NCBI GenBank assembly: GCA_964030475.1
Contig: CAXIPT010000002.1
Span: forward strand, 11,726,118-11,790,117
DNA: 64,000 bases
Direction: 5' to 3'
Source of the DNA: Tethya wilhelma
Taxonomy: Eukaryota > Porifera > Demospongiae > Tethyida > Tethyidae
Shown here: positions 25,201 through 37,200 of the stretch, piece after piece
Layout of the letters: each line of letters starts with the position of its first letter
Position numbering within the stretch: the first letter of the stretch is position 1
Made by a program: the position numbers and the translations under genes
Notes under the pieces: generated by a model
Database searches by the model: none
What the model was told of the DNA's origin: nothing
Seen by the model: the letters and a program-made list of their open reading frames with translations, nothing else

Positions 25201-28200
25201 ATCAGTATTAACATGCCTGAGGGGGGAGGGGAACAACACATATACTCAAAAATTAAACAAAAAAACTGAGAGAAAGGGAGAGAGAGAGAAAACAAGAGAG
25301 ACTTCAAGTTGCAGACTTTGATTTAGACTTTCCTACAGCGTAAACGAGTTCTGTAAGCAATAGGGGCACAAAACAAATCCTCATGCATTTCAATCTCAAA
25401 ACCAGGGACGTCAGGGACATATTTAGTAATAATAATTATGGGCCATTGGCTAAGTCAGGAGCTAGGCTGCATACACCTTTCTGAATGGCCTCCTCCCGTA
25501 CCACTGTCATTTGATAAGGATAATTTTCCTTGGGAATTTTACCTACAAGGGAAATGGTCCAGGAATGTTAGGTTACCGTTAGTATTGTAGAATCAACTGA
25601 CCTTTTCCAACCTTTTGAAATACGGTCTCCAGTAGCAAGTTTTTCTTTGCTCGTTTTAGGGTTCGTTCAGTCACCATCGGAGATCTAACTGCTGTTGTTG
25701 CCGCCATTCCTAAGGTCTTAACGGCTATAATTTGTATAGAACGATTCATCTAATCAATGGGAACTTAGCAGAGAAATATTAAAGAAGAGATGCGTATCTT
25801 GGCGGCGGCTGACTTGTCGATGTCGACAGGGTTCACCCTGATTTAGCACCGGTAATGCGCATGCGCAGATCTATATATATAGTCACGTGCATTTAATCAT
25901 AGATATTAGAGACCAGAGACTACGTACCCGGGATTGGAAACGCCCATATGCTCTAATGTAAATTTGACGAACCGCGCGTGTTGCGCTTTTGGGCATTTTT
26001 TGGGCATTTTTTGGGCATTTTTGGGCAGCTGCCACAATTTGTAAATCTTTGATGCCGTCCCAAGAAAGGAGTAAAAACCTGAACAGAAGCGGCGCTTTTG
26101 CTACAGCTAAGACTCTATTGAAACAGGTAAGAATATGCTTACTTGGTACTGAAATAATAAAGTGCAAGTACTTACTAGACTATGCATTCCAGGCTGAATT
26201 TGTACGAAAGTAGCCTGAATCTATGAACTATCATTCTTCCTGTACCTCTAACTGCTAAAGAAAACCAACAATAGTAATAATTTTTATGGCATAAACTAGT
26301 GCTTTTGATGCTCTATGGAACGGGCTAATGTTGTGTGACATAAAACAAAGGGATGTGATANAGTGTCAATAATATCGATTGTAAGTACTATAATACATAG
26401 AAAGCCATTAACTGATACAATTGTAACATGCTATAGAAATTGTATACAAAGCTAGTAAACAATGCATGCATGTTTCACTAGCAGTAAAGTACTGAGTATT
26501 GAGTTGGAGTATAGTAGTATTGACTGACTTTTGCATACGTAACTCTTAGGTGTGAATTCATTGACAAATGCACATGTACATGCACTTGTGCATATGCATC
26601 ACACAATAAATAAGGTCAGTGCATTAATGTTAAATATAGGTACCAATATATTGAATATTGCTGTAGATGTATCTATTATTTGTATGCCTCGATATTAGTT
26701 TCTATTAATAATAAATTATTATAGCCTGCTACAGAAACGCATTGTGTTATGTACCGTTCCAAATTCCCTTTCCAAAAACTTACAGCTATAGCAATAATAG
26801 ATAGTTCAAGGAGTATAAATTTCGCTTTCCGTGGCTCGCCAGAAGATTAATCTGTGAAAATTTTACCCATGAAAATTCGGTATCCTATTGCAATCAATGG
26901 GACGGGCTGCATGCTCAATCCTCGAAAATAGAATCACAAAAGTCAACTTTTTGCAGAAATATTACTCCTCGAAATGTCTAGCTACATGCACTGTAGTAAC
27001 TGTACTACATAACTGCACTGTTGTGTCTTGACCACAAACAACAAAAGTACATATAATTATAATTATTTAGTATGACTATCAGGTGGCAGGTACTCTCCCC
27101 GACCCTGAATAGCCAGCTGCAGGAAATACATACCGCAAGTTTCATGCCAATCATATCATGATGTCCTAGAAATAGCTAGGTCATACTCTATAGACTGCTA
27201 GTCACCCCATTCTCATGCTATGCACGTGGCTCCATGGGTTATATTATATTCCTATAGGTGAATATACCGGTCGGTACAGCTGCTCTTTGGCTTAATGCTC
27301 GATCATCTTAGATCCTCTACATACATGTATACAAGCATTGTATGGATTTCTTGTGCTTAAAAAAGTCATACATGCATCACACAATTCATGCACAAATAAT
27401 TATGTTTTGTATGTACAGCTTTATGTTGTAAATGATAACTGACTTTATACCAATTTCTAGATATTGTTATATTCATACATATACAGTCAAATTAACCTCC
27501 GATAACGGACCCTCCGAGAAACGGACAGCCTCTCTAGAGCAGACATAGTCTGTGGCATGGATTAAAAATTAATTACCATTGTCATGGTACACATAAGCGA
27601 CCTCGGAGAAGTGGATGTTTCTCGATTCCAGACAGCAAACAAAAGCAATGTTCCCTCTGGTCTCTGCCATACAAATAATTATTATGCTCCAAATAACGGA
27701 CACTCAGGAAAACACCCCCCAAAAATTGTGCATCATACATAAAATCATGAGTAGATATGTAAAACCGTGCTCGCAATTTTTTCAGCTTTACCGTGAGCAA
27801 TGATGAAAAGAAGCCTTTCTTAAACATTTACACGAACAAACTAAATGCAGGCTGCTTTCTGTTAACCTTTAGGTAACTTGTTATAGGTATGCCAACATTA
27901 AGCTTACACATGTGATATGCAGAGAAACGCAAAAATTAATGTTAACAATAATTATTCATTTGCCAAAATGTTGTGCATGGTTAATTATGGTGTCTTGACT
28001 GAAAATAACAAGCCAGTCATGACTCTCCCCTATACTGCATGGATCTTTTGGATACATGAATGGCCAACAACAATCCAACAATGTCATGTCATGTCATATC
28101 CTATATAGAAATAGATATTATACTCTGCATGTATTCAGTCACCCCATTCTCATGCTGTGGTTCCATGGGTAATATACCTAAAGTCCATCTGGTTTGAGAA

Positions 28201-31200
28201 TGCTGGTAGAAAAACTTGAATAACTTTCTAAATATCCATCCGATTTCAAAATTTCAAGCACCATTGGAAAGCGCTCGATCTCCCTGTCCTTTTGGTTGCT
28301 TTTTCAGCTTCCTACACCTATAATTATAAGTTACCAATCAAAAGTTAGCTATTTTGTCCCATAGAAAAAGTATGGTTATGAATCTCATTAATTCACTTCC
28401 AGCGGCATTCTCAAACCAGATGGACTTTAGCCATAGCCGATCATGTACATGTGGCATGTAAACATCATTGTCTCTAGCTTGTTGAATATCTATCAGTCTA
28501 TATAGTACCCTACTATTATGAATAACAATTTAATACTACATGTATAGTATTTGCGTGATTGTGGCTTGTGATTAAGTGTAGAGAGCGAATTCTAGGGTTA
28601 CAAATATGGCCCCTATATGGAGTGAAGATGTGATGGAAACCAGTATAATGTCAATTTAAAATTTGATGATAAAGTAGCTAGTGTGCAAAAATTAAATTAG
28701 GTAAATTTATTTATTTGCCTGCATGCATGTATTATGAACACTGCAAGCTAGCTAGTATGATTATATGTATATGTCAGAAGCTTTGTTCTACATAATGTGT
28801 ATGCATGCATGATAAATGTAGGAAGGCTACAGCTACACAGTAAGAGAGACTTATATATCTTACGCAAACAGTCTCCTCCTGGTAGCAAAGGATTTTCAAC
28901 AAATCCTGGCAGACAGTTTCCACAGTTGACATCGAAGGGAGAGGTAAGGCACTCTCTAGTGAAGGGACAACCTCCATAGTAGGGCTGCAAACATTTGTCT
29001 GTATTAAGAATATAAAGTGTATGATTATCAATGCCATTGATCTATGCAGTAGATCAGGAGNCACGGTGGCTACTCAGTAGTATAGACTCAGGCTGAGACT
29101 ACTATATTGCCAAGAATACAGCTATATTTGCTCAGTGGCATGTCAAGCCTGCCAGTATCATGACTCACAATGCTGGTACTGAAGTGATTTTGCATGAACA
29201 GAACTATAATTATGTCTACCAAGAGCATAACTCGATAATTAGGCTATAATTAGCTCTCTAGTGCTATGCAATTATTTTTAACCCCTAAGTTATCGATTGA
29301 TAATCAATTGTTGGAAAGGGTTAACTTGTGAGGATTAGCTATGTCTGCTGCTAGCCTCGTCCCCAGGCTCCCCTTTGACCTTTTACTCACGGAAAGGAGA
29401 AGGGGAGCCTGGTATCCGAAATCACGTGCATGACGTCAATCGTTGCCAAAGAGCAAATACGGGGGCGCGGCGGTTTGATAAATGACGTTAAACTCTTGGT
29501 TCTGCGCAAACAGCAATATTCGCGACCGCTGAGCGCTACAAGCAGCTTCAAAACTTACAAAGAAGAGTAGTCGCTAGTAGTTTATCATCTATTAGTAGTC
29601 TACAGTAATAGAACATAACTTACTGATGCTCTAGACTACCAAAATTGGATGAAAGACAGGCTGAGCCGCTCGCACGAAGGTTTCGAGATGCCAGGATGCC
29701 AGCAGGGCTAGTTCTGTCCGTGCAGTTACTGTTTGGCAAAGTTCACTCCTTAGACAGCCTAAAAATAATACTTTTACTATCCGCTTACTGTTTCTATCTG
29801 ACAAAAACACAAAATCTACTGTGCATTTCATTTTGCCATACTAGCCTCACGTGGCAAGAAACATAAAAACGTGGGCAGAGTCATTGACCGCACTACATTA
29901 TGCCCACGCGCAATTTTCACCGTTCTACCCTGTTCTATCCCCACGTGATCTCGGATACCAGGCTCCCCTTCTCCTTTCCGTGAGTGAAAGGTCAAAGGGG
30001 AGCCTGGGGACGAGGCTAGACATCACATAGCCTCGTTCCCGGATCCCAGGCTCTCCTCCTCCTCCGCCCCCTTAATAGTATAGGAGGAGGAGGAGAGCCT
30101 GGGATCGAACGAGGCTAGACATCACACACATGCACAGATCACACAACCGGAAGTGCACAGACTCGAATGTCGTGTAACGTATATGTGGGGCTCGCTCACG
30201 CTCGCCCCAATTAATGCGCGCACAATTACGTACAAGGACATTACGTATCTTGTCCATCATTGTGTTATGTACCTGTGATGACCAGTGGCACAGTTTCTGT
30301 ACAGTGAAATTTGACCATGATATAAAACCTATTGAATTTTATCTATCTCTCTATAGCTGGACTCAGAACAATTGCTGTGAGTGAAGAAACCATCATGGTG
30401 GATCGCTCCCCTCCACTGGCTGGGAGAGTGTATGATGGAGCAGTTGCTGGCTTGGATGTTAACTTCCAGAGCAATACCACCACACTGTGTGTCACATTTG
30501 AAGGATTTAGTGATCCCGAGTCGGGAATTACATCAATAACATGGATGGCAGGTAAATCACTAATTATGGTATCAACATAGCTAGCTTGATCTACTGCAAC
30601 TCCGAGTCAGTGAACTTTATTGTATATTTCTTTAATTTACATACAGGCCTATCTCCTGGTGGTACTCGAATTCTATCAAGGGAGCTCTCTCCTTCAGAAA
30701 TTGTAAGCCAAAGAGCATGTGAAGATGGACTCCTGCTGAATCACAACACCACCTACTACTCCACACTGACTGCTTACAACGGAGCAATGAACACACAGAG
30801 TGTCTCTGTCTCATCTGAGAATGGAGGTACGTGTGATAATGTAGCCTTGTACCCAGGCCACTCCCTCTTTTTAGTGTTTCACACTAAAGAGGCAGTGGCC
30901 TGGGTACGAGGCTATGATAATGTATCACAATTGCTAAGTTGCACTTGGTTACGGGTAGAGTGCATTGCCATCAACTTAGCCATAGCCCTAGAAAGAGAAT
31001 TTTTCTTCCACAGAAGATCTTAAAGGAACTGTGTCACTATATAAGCACTGTTTTGTTACCAAAAATAAAATGCGTGACGTTTTATGACATTTTTTGTTGA
31101 CAAATGCGCAATATACGTACATACACGGGGCTAATACCCGGGCGTGGTACCCAGATTGCGCAAGAAACAAAACAAAAAACGTCACAAACGGTCATATAAC

Positions 31201-34200
31201 ATCATAAAACGTCACAAATTTTATTTTTAGTAACAAAACACTGCTTATATAGTGACACAGTTCCTTTAAGATACTTGGGAAATGGGTGGGGCTAAATCAC
31301 ATATATAGAATGGGCATGGTTTTATTCCACTGTCTAATTCCACTATGTGTGCCCATGCTCTTATGATATAGTTAACTGCCAGTTTTGTTCCCCCAGACCA
31401 AAATCAGTTTTCTTGATAGGAAATTATGATTTCACACATGCACACATGTACAGTTCGTATTGACACTACCCCTCCTCTGGATGGCACTGTCAGTGATGGT
31501 CCTGATTCAAATATGGACATCTCCTTTTCCAACAGCTTCACATCTGTCCACACTACCTGGAACAACTATCAGGACTTTGAGTCGGGAATTGCAGAATACA
31601 TCATAACTGTTTTCCAGCAAAGATACGACACTACTGAAACTAATGCCGTGCATTTTGAACACTTTCCTGGAAATGTAGAAGAAGCATCTTGGAACCATTT
31701 TAGCTTTTCCAATGGTGATCGCATAATAGTTCAGATTGAGGCTGTAAATGGAGCAGATCTAAGTGTGACGACCAATTCCAGTGGATATGTTATCGATTTA
31801 ACTCTCCCTCAAGTCTCCTACATCGTAGACGGTACCGATCCACAAGAAGATCTTCAGTTTCAGAGCAGCACTACTAGTCTTGAAGCTAGCTGGAGTGTGA
31901 GCGATGACCAGTCTGGGATTTCACAAATCGAAGGTGCTGTCTTTGAAATCCAAGAAGGACGACGCATGCGTGTGTATCCAAACTCACTCTACACAGACGC
32001 TCAAACTGAAATAATCCAAAGCTCAAATTTCTGGAGAGTGGACAGTCAAATCAATCTTCAATCCGGGTCAAAGTACATCATTGCACTTACTGTTACGAAT
32101 GGAGCTGGAAACAGAGTTCAATACGAATCAAACGGTGTTATTGTCGATTCAAGCCCACCTGTTATGGAGTCTGTATCAGTGTTGGGAGATGGCTACACCA
32201 CTGGTGATCTTGGTGATGAAGAATCTTCCAGTTTGGTTACGATGATCGCTAACCCCAGACAGCTTGAAGTGAGATGGGCAGGAGTGGATCTGCAGAGTGG
32301 TATCAGTCACTATCGTGTTGGAATTGTGGACGTGAATGGGACACTTGTTGTTCCAAGTTTTGTAAGGTTCGAAGGACAGACATACGGAGGGGCTATTGAC
32401 ACTAGACTAGCTCTCGGTGAACAGCTTTACATAGCTGCAGTGATTGCTGTGAACTTTGCTGGAGTTGAATCAGAACCACTGTATTCTAATGCATTCAGGT
32501 ATGTATTATCTGTATTGCATATAGATTGATCAAATTATGTGCCATTTTTCTCCACCGTTTGGATTGTAGGGTCTATGAAGGTGATAATGCAGGAGTTGTA
32601 CTAGATGGGGAGAACCCTGATTTCGTTGACACTGATTACACTGATGAGGTGACTGCAATTACGGCTCACTTTCATGGATTTTCAAGCCAGCTGTGTGGAG
32701 GGATCTCTCGCTATGAGTGGGCTATAGGAGAGGGTAGTGAACCGGAAACAAGAGAGACCATTATGCCTTTCACTACCAAAGGAATTGTGGCACTGAGCTC
32801 TAACAATACAGCTGGATATGCACAGATGCTCTTGCCATATTTGAACACGTACCAAAACCAACAGCTTTTCATTACAGTGCGAGGCATAACTGGATGTGGA
32901 AATCGTCTCGAAACTATCTCAAATGGTTTCAGAATTGACACCTCACCCCCCCTCCTACGGGTACTTGGTACTGGTAGTCAAGCTATTGAGCGTGTGCAGT
33001 CCAACGAACAAGTGACTATCAATAGGTACCAAAATGAAGCTGGGTATTCATCCATCTGGACGGCAATGGATGGTGAAAGTGGTATTGACAATGGTGTTGA
33101 TGTTAGCATTGGTACATACCCTGGTGGAATGGATATAAATGACACAGCAAGCACAGTTTCAGAAAGTTCTCTAAGAGACCAACTTACGTCTCCAATTGGA
33201 GTCTCGACATATCTCACTCTGATGGCAAGGAACAGAGCAAACCGTAGATCAGTTGCTATCAGCGATCCATTGGTTCTTGACACCACCCCTCCTCTCAATG
33301 GAGAGGTGAGTTATACAAAATAACTCACTGTGCATGCACAAAGGGTTAATTCTGTTCATTTTAAGTTGACTTTTCCCTCCTGTTTCTCTCCATACAGCTG
33401 TCCTGTAGTGGAGTTGGCCATCCCCTACCACTGACTGTCTGGAGCTCTCAGGCGAATACTGGCTACATTGTCTGCAGCTGGAATGGAGTGTATGATTTTG
33501 AGAGCGGCATTAGTGAGTATGCTGTGTCCATAGGACAAAGCCCGACTGATCAGTCCAGTCTACCCAAGACCACAATAGCTGGCAGAATGAACGTACACTC
33601 ATACCACTCGCCGAAAATGACCTTTGAACCTGATGTTGCCTATTATGTGGTGTTGTATGCTTTGAATGGAGCTGGTCTGGAAACCATTATCCAATCAAAT
33701 CCTGTCTACTTTGACCTTTCACCTCCGAACACTGACAGAACACTCAGAGTGGTGCCCAACTTTGTTGCTACCAGTTACGATACGGATGGAGTGAACTTCA
33801 CATCAAGTCAGGTGGAATCTGCCATGTGTCTATGGGATACCGATATTGTGACACTGATGTTTGAAGTACCAAATGACCAAGAGACTGGAAACAATTTCAG
33901 GTACATATATGTACACATGCATTCGTTTTTGTTAGGAATAACTTAACCTACATGCACACTGTGACACACATATGTGTACTATGTATGCCCATGAGTTGCT
34001 CAGTGGTAAGAGTGCAAGGGTTCGAATCCCAGCTAGATCTAAAGATTTGTTTCCATCAAAATACTCATGCAGGTATGAAGTTGGTGTGGGCTTTGTACAA
34101 GGCAATGATGACATCTCAAGGTACCAGGTCTTTGAACCATCTCAGCTCCTTAGCAACCAGACTGAACAACCAGACATACTCTACCATCAGCTGACTCCTG

Positions 34201-37200
34201 TCAACTTTCCTCGCACTAGTTCATCACAGCAAGGTGTGTATTTCAACATCAAGGTCTACAACTCTGAAGGACTGTACTCTATCCTCTCAAGCAATGCTGT
34301 TTACGTCAAATCGTACCTGAATCGCAATGACAACTGGATATATGATGGCACCAATGCCAATAGAGACATTGACTATCAGACATCCACTACTGAAGCAAGT
34401 GCACACTTTTACTTTGGCGTGAACTGTCCCATACGAGCTGGCCAATGGGCCATAGAGAGTGTTGATGGCATGCTAGCACAAGGATACACTCAGCTCGATA
34501 TCTCAAGAGACTCGATCGCTAGCAATCTCTTCTCAATCAGCACTGATCGTGTGAATCTCTTCAACGATGAGACATATCGTGTGCTAGTCCAAGCGGTGGA
34601 CTACAGTGGTGAAGTGCACATATTGCGATCCAATGGTACTTCGGTCACTTTGGCTGCTTTGAGGCCAGGACTGGTCCAAGATGGAGCCATCCCCGACCAG
34701 GATCTAAACTACCAGGAGTCGGTGACGACACTTTGGGCCCGTTGGTCGGGATTTGGGGATGGTACTCCAGAACAACAGATAGCTTATTATGAAGTAGCTG
34801 CCGGGAGTGATCGGGAGTACCCAGGTACCCGATCGGACATTGCTCCTTTCACTAATGTTGGCCTGAACACTAGTCACAGTTTTACCAATCTCAGTCTAGT
34901 GGCAGAATCAGTGACTTACTTCATCACAGTTCGGGCATATGGCATATCTGGTGCATATGTAGAGTCCACTTCAAATGGTATTGCCGCAGGATATGGCCAT
35001 TCTGTCATTGCTGGAGAAATCACACTCAATAGATATCAAACAGACACGAGTTCAGTGAGTGTATATTGGACACCATTTCAATCGGATCTGCCCATCAGAC
35101 TCTATGAATGGGCCGTCGGTACGAGGTACTTTGATCAGAGAGAGCTTGAGAGGTTTTGTGAAGATACCGACTCGGATTATTCTTCCGATTTTCATGTGTT
35201 TGGTTTCACTGGTGTCAACTTGGACACCACTGCTACACGAGCAGGCTTGGATCTTCGTCACAACACTACATACTATGTTGTTCTTCGAGCCATTGATCAA
35301 GCAAAGAAGTGTATAGCTGTGATAAGCCCAGATGGACTGACGGTCGATTTGACGCCACCTGAATACAGTGAGTCATCTACTACTGTGAGTGTAGGAGCAC
35401 CGAACAACTTCATTCAAAATGAAAGCTTGCCTTTAGTGATTTATCTGAGACCAGATGAACAGTTGGAAATAACATGGGAGGCATTTTACGATGCTCAGAG
35501 TGCTATTGACTATTACAGTGTCGGCCTGTTTGCTCAATCTGAATGCAACAACAATAGTGAAGCTTCTTTGAGAGCTGTTGTGGAACTTATGAACATTGGG
35601 AGTGAACTGCAGGCTTCTTTCTTTAGAAATGATCTTGAAGAGGGTGTGTCTTATGTTGTAGCAGTTCAAGCTACAAATTTTGCAGGCCTACAGAGTACAG
35701 CTTACTCCCAGCCCATAGTGCTCGATTCGTCCATTCCCATAGGAGGCACAGTCAAGGATGGTCTTAACTGGGAGAGTGATGTCACCTTCCAAAGTGATCT
35801 GAGCATGCTCAGTGCTGTTTTCACACATGCCAAACTCCCATCGTCATCCCCCAGAGTGACCGACAACAATGGACCTTGTCCAAACACAACATTTTATCCG
35901 CTAGCTTCACTAGATCCTTCCTGGACAAGAATTGACCCGGCATCTCCCATTGGGCCTTATTCTTCAAACATACTGTACCAGCAAGCTCAAGTTTTACCAT
36001 CCACAGAAGTTTCAGGGATCAATATAAGCTCCAGGACTGACAGTGATTCAAGTCGTGTCCTCTCTGGTGGCTATCGCACTTCAGTGCAGATGTCAAATGG
36101 TGGTACAGTGGGATTCAACCTGCGCACTGCACAAGGAACACCAGACTATGCTACCAATGCAGTTACAGCTGTTCTCTTCATTGATGGTGATGGAACCGCG
36201 GATTCAAATAGTGTAGCACTGTTTGATCCTGATGTACCTGATTTTCAATATAGAGACTTCAATGCATTTGGTCTTCAAATCTATAATGGTTTCTCAAACG
36301 AAACAGTCACAGAATCACCAAGTGTAGTCTTGTGGGCCAGTACGGACAATCTCCTTCAGACACCCATATTCGTCCGCCAACCTATACCCCAGTTTGACCT
36401 CAACACTGACCATGTGTATGAGCTGACGTTCAAGACAGAGCAGCTGGATGTGAGCTACCAGCAATCAGTCGATCTTTACGTTGATGGAGAGCTTATAGCC
36501 AGTCTTCACGGAGTGCCACAACTGAGTGATGATACCCAGGTCATGTTTCACATCTTCAACAGACAGGGCTATGTGTCGCCAATTCTGGACCAGTTTAATA
36601 TTCCCATGGTTACTGCTATATTTGGCAATGTGTCTCTCCCTCTTCAAGTGGGACACATCTGTGACTTTGGTATGCCATTTTTCAGTCTTGGAAGTCCTGT
36701 CGTGGAGTTTACAGCTGGCATTGGGACAACACCGGGAGACACTGATGTTCTAGCTATGGAGGTATGTGTGTGTGTTTTAGTTGAATTTGAACGTACGTGT
36801 AAAATTAATTATTTCATTCAAAGTTTCTTTATGATCTAGCGTATTTTCTCCACTGACTTTAAATGAAATTTAGGAGTGTAAATTTAATGTCTTTGGTAAA
36901 ATCATCCACTATGTTTCAATTGCTGTATTTCCATTTTCCATTTCTCTTTCTCTTCAGAGTATTGACTATCCTTGCATTCCATGTGTGACCGGTCCCTGTC
37001 CTTATCATGGCTGCCAGCCAAACTGCACCAACATTGATCCGTACGAGATTCCGATCACTTTCTCCAACCTGACTCTCTATCCAGGCTACATCGTTCAACA
37101 CAACCAGTCCCTCATTCCTGGAAGAGGAGAACTAGACAACCCCAACACCCTCAACACCATGCTGTCCACTCTCACCTCCCACTTCCAACCTGCTGTTTAT

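Larger units (their letters stand above)
24185..30355 (+). other. 6.2-kb intron of the giant gene, hosting a nested gene and repeats
   Basis: The donor AACCATG|gtaaat at 24185 and the acceptor ctctatag|CTGGACTC at 30356 join in phase to continue an FN3-like repeat (VTNH-AGL). All other introns of this gene are under about 0.7 kb. The interval contains a minus-strand three-exon gene (24758-25749), an orphan first exon (26052-26126), transposon remnants and an inverted copy of part of the Calx-beta gene. Single Ns at 26361 and 29061 bracket a 2.7-kb piece. I see no coding signal in 26400-27450 or 29650-29900. Confidence 0.65.

Noticed and set aside
24758..25749. Assigning the nested gene to the BAG family
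   Set aside because: Only a weak pattern of helical charged residues; not enough to name it.
33972..34072. Upstream extension of the long reading frame into the preceding intron
   Set aside because: The preceding exon ends at a good donor (CAG|gtacat, about 33900) and resumes at 34073 in the correct phase; the extension includes the tRNA-like sequence.
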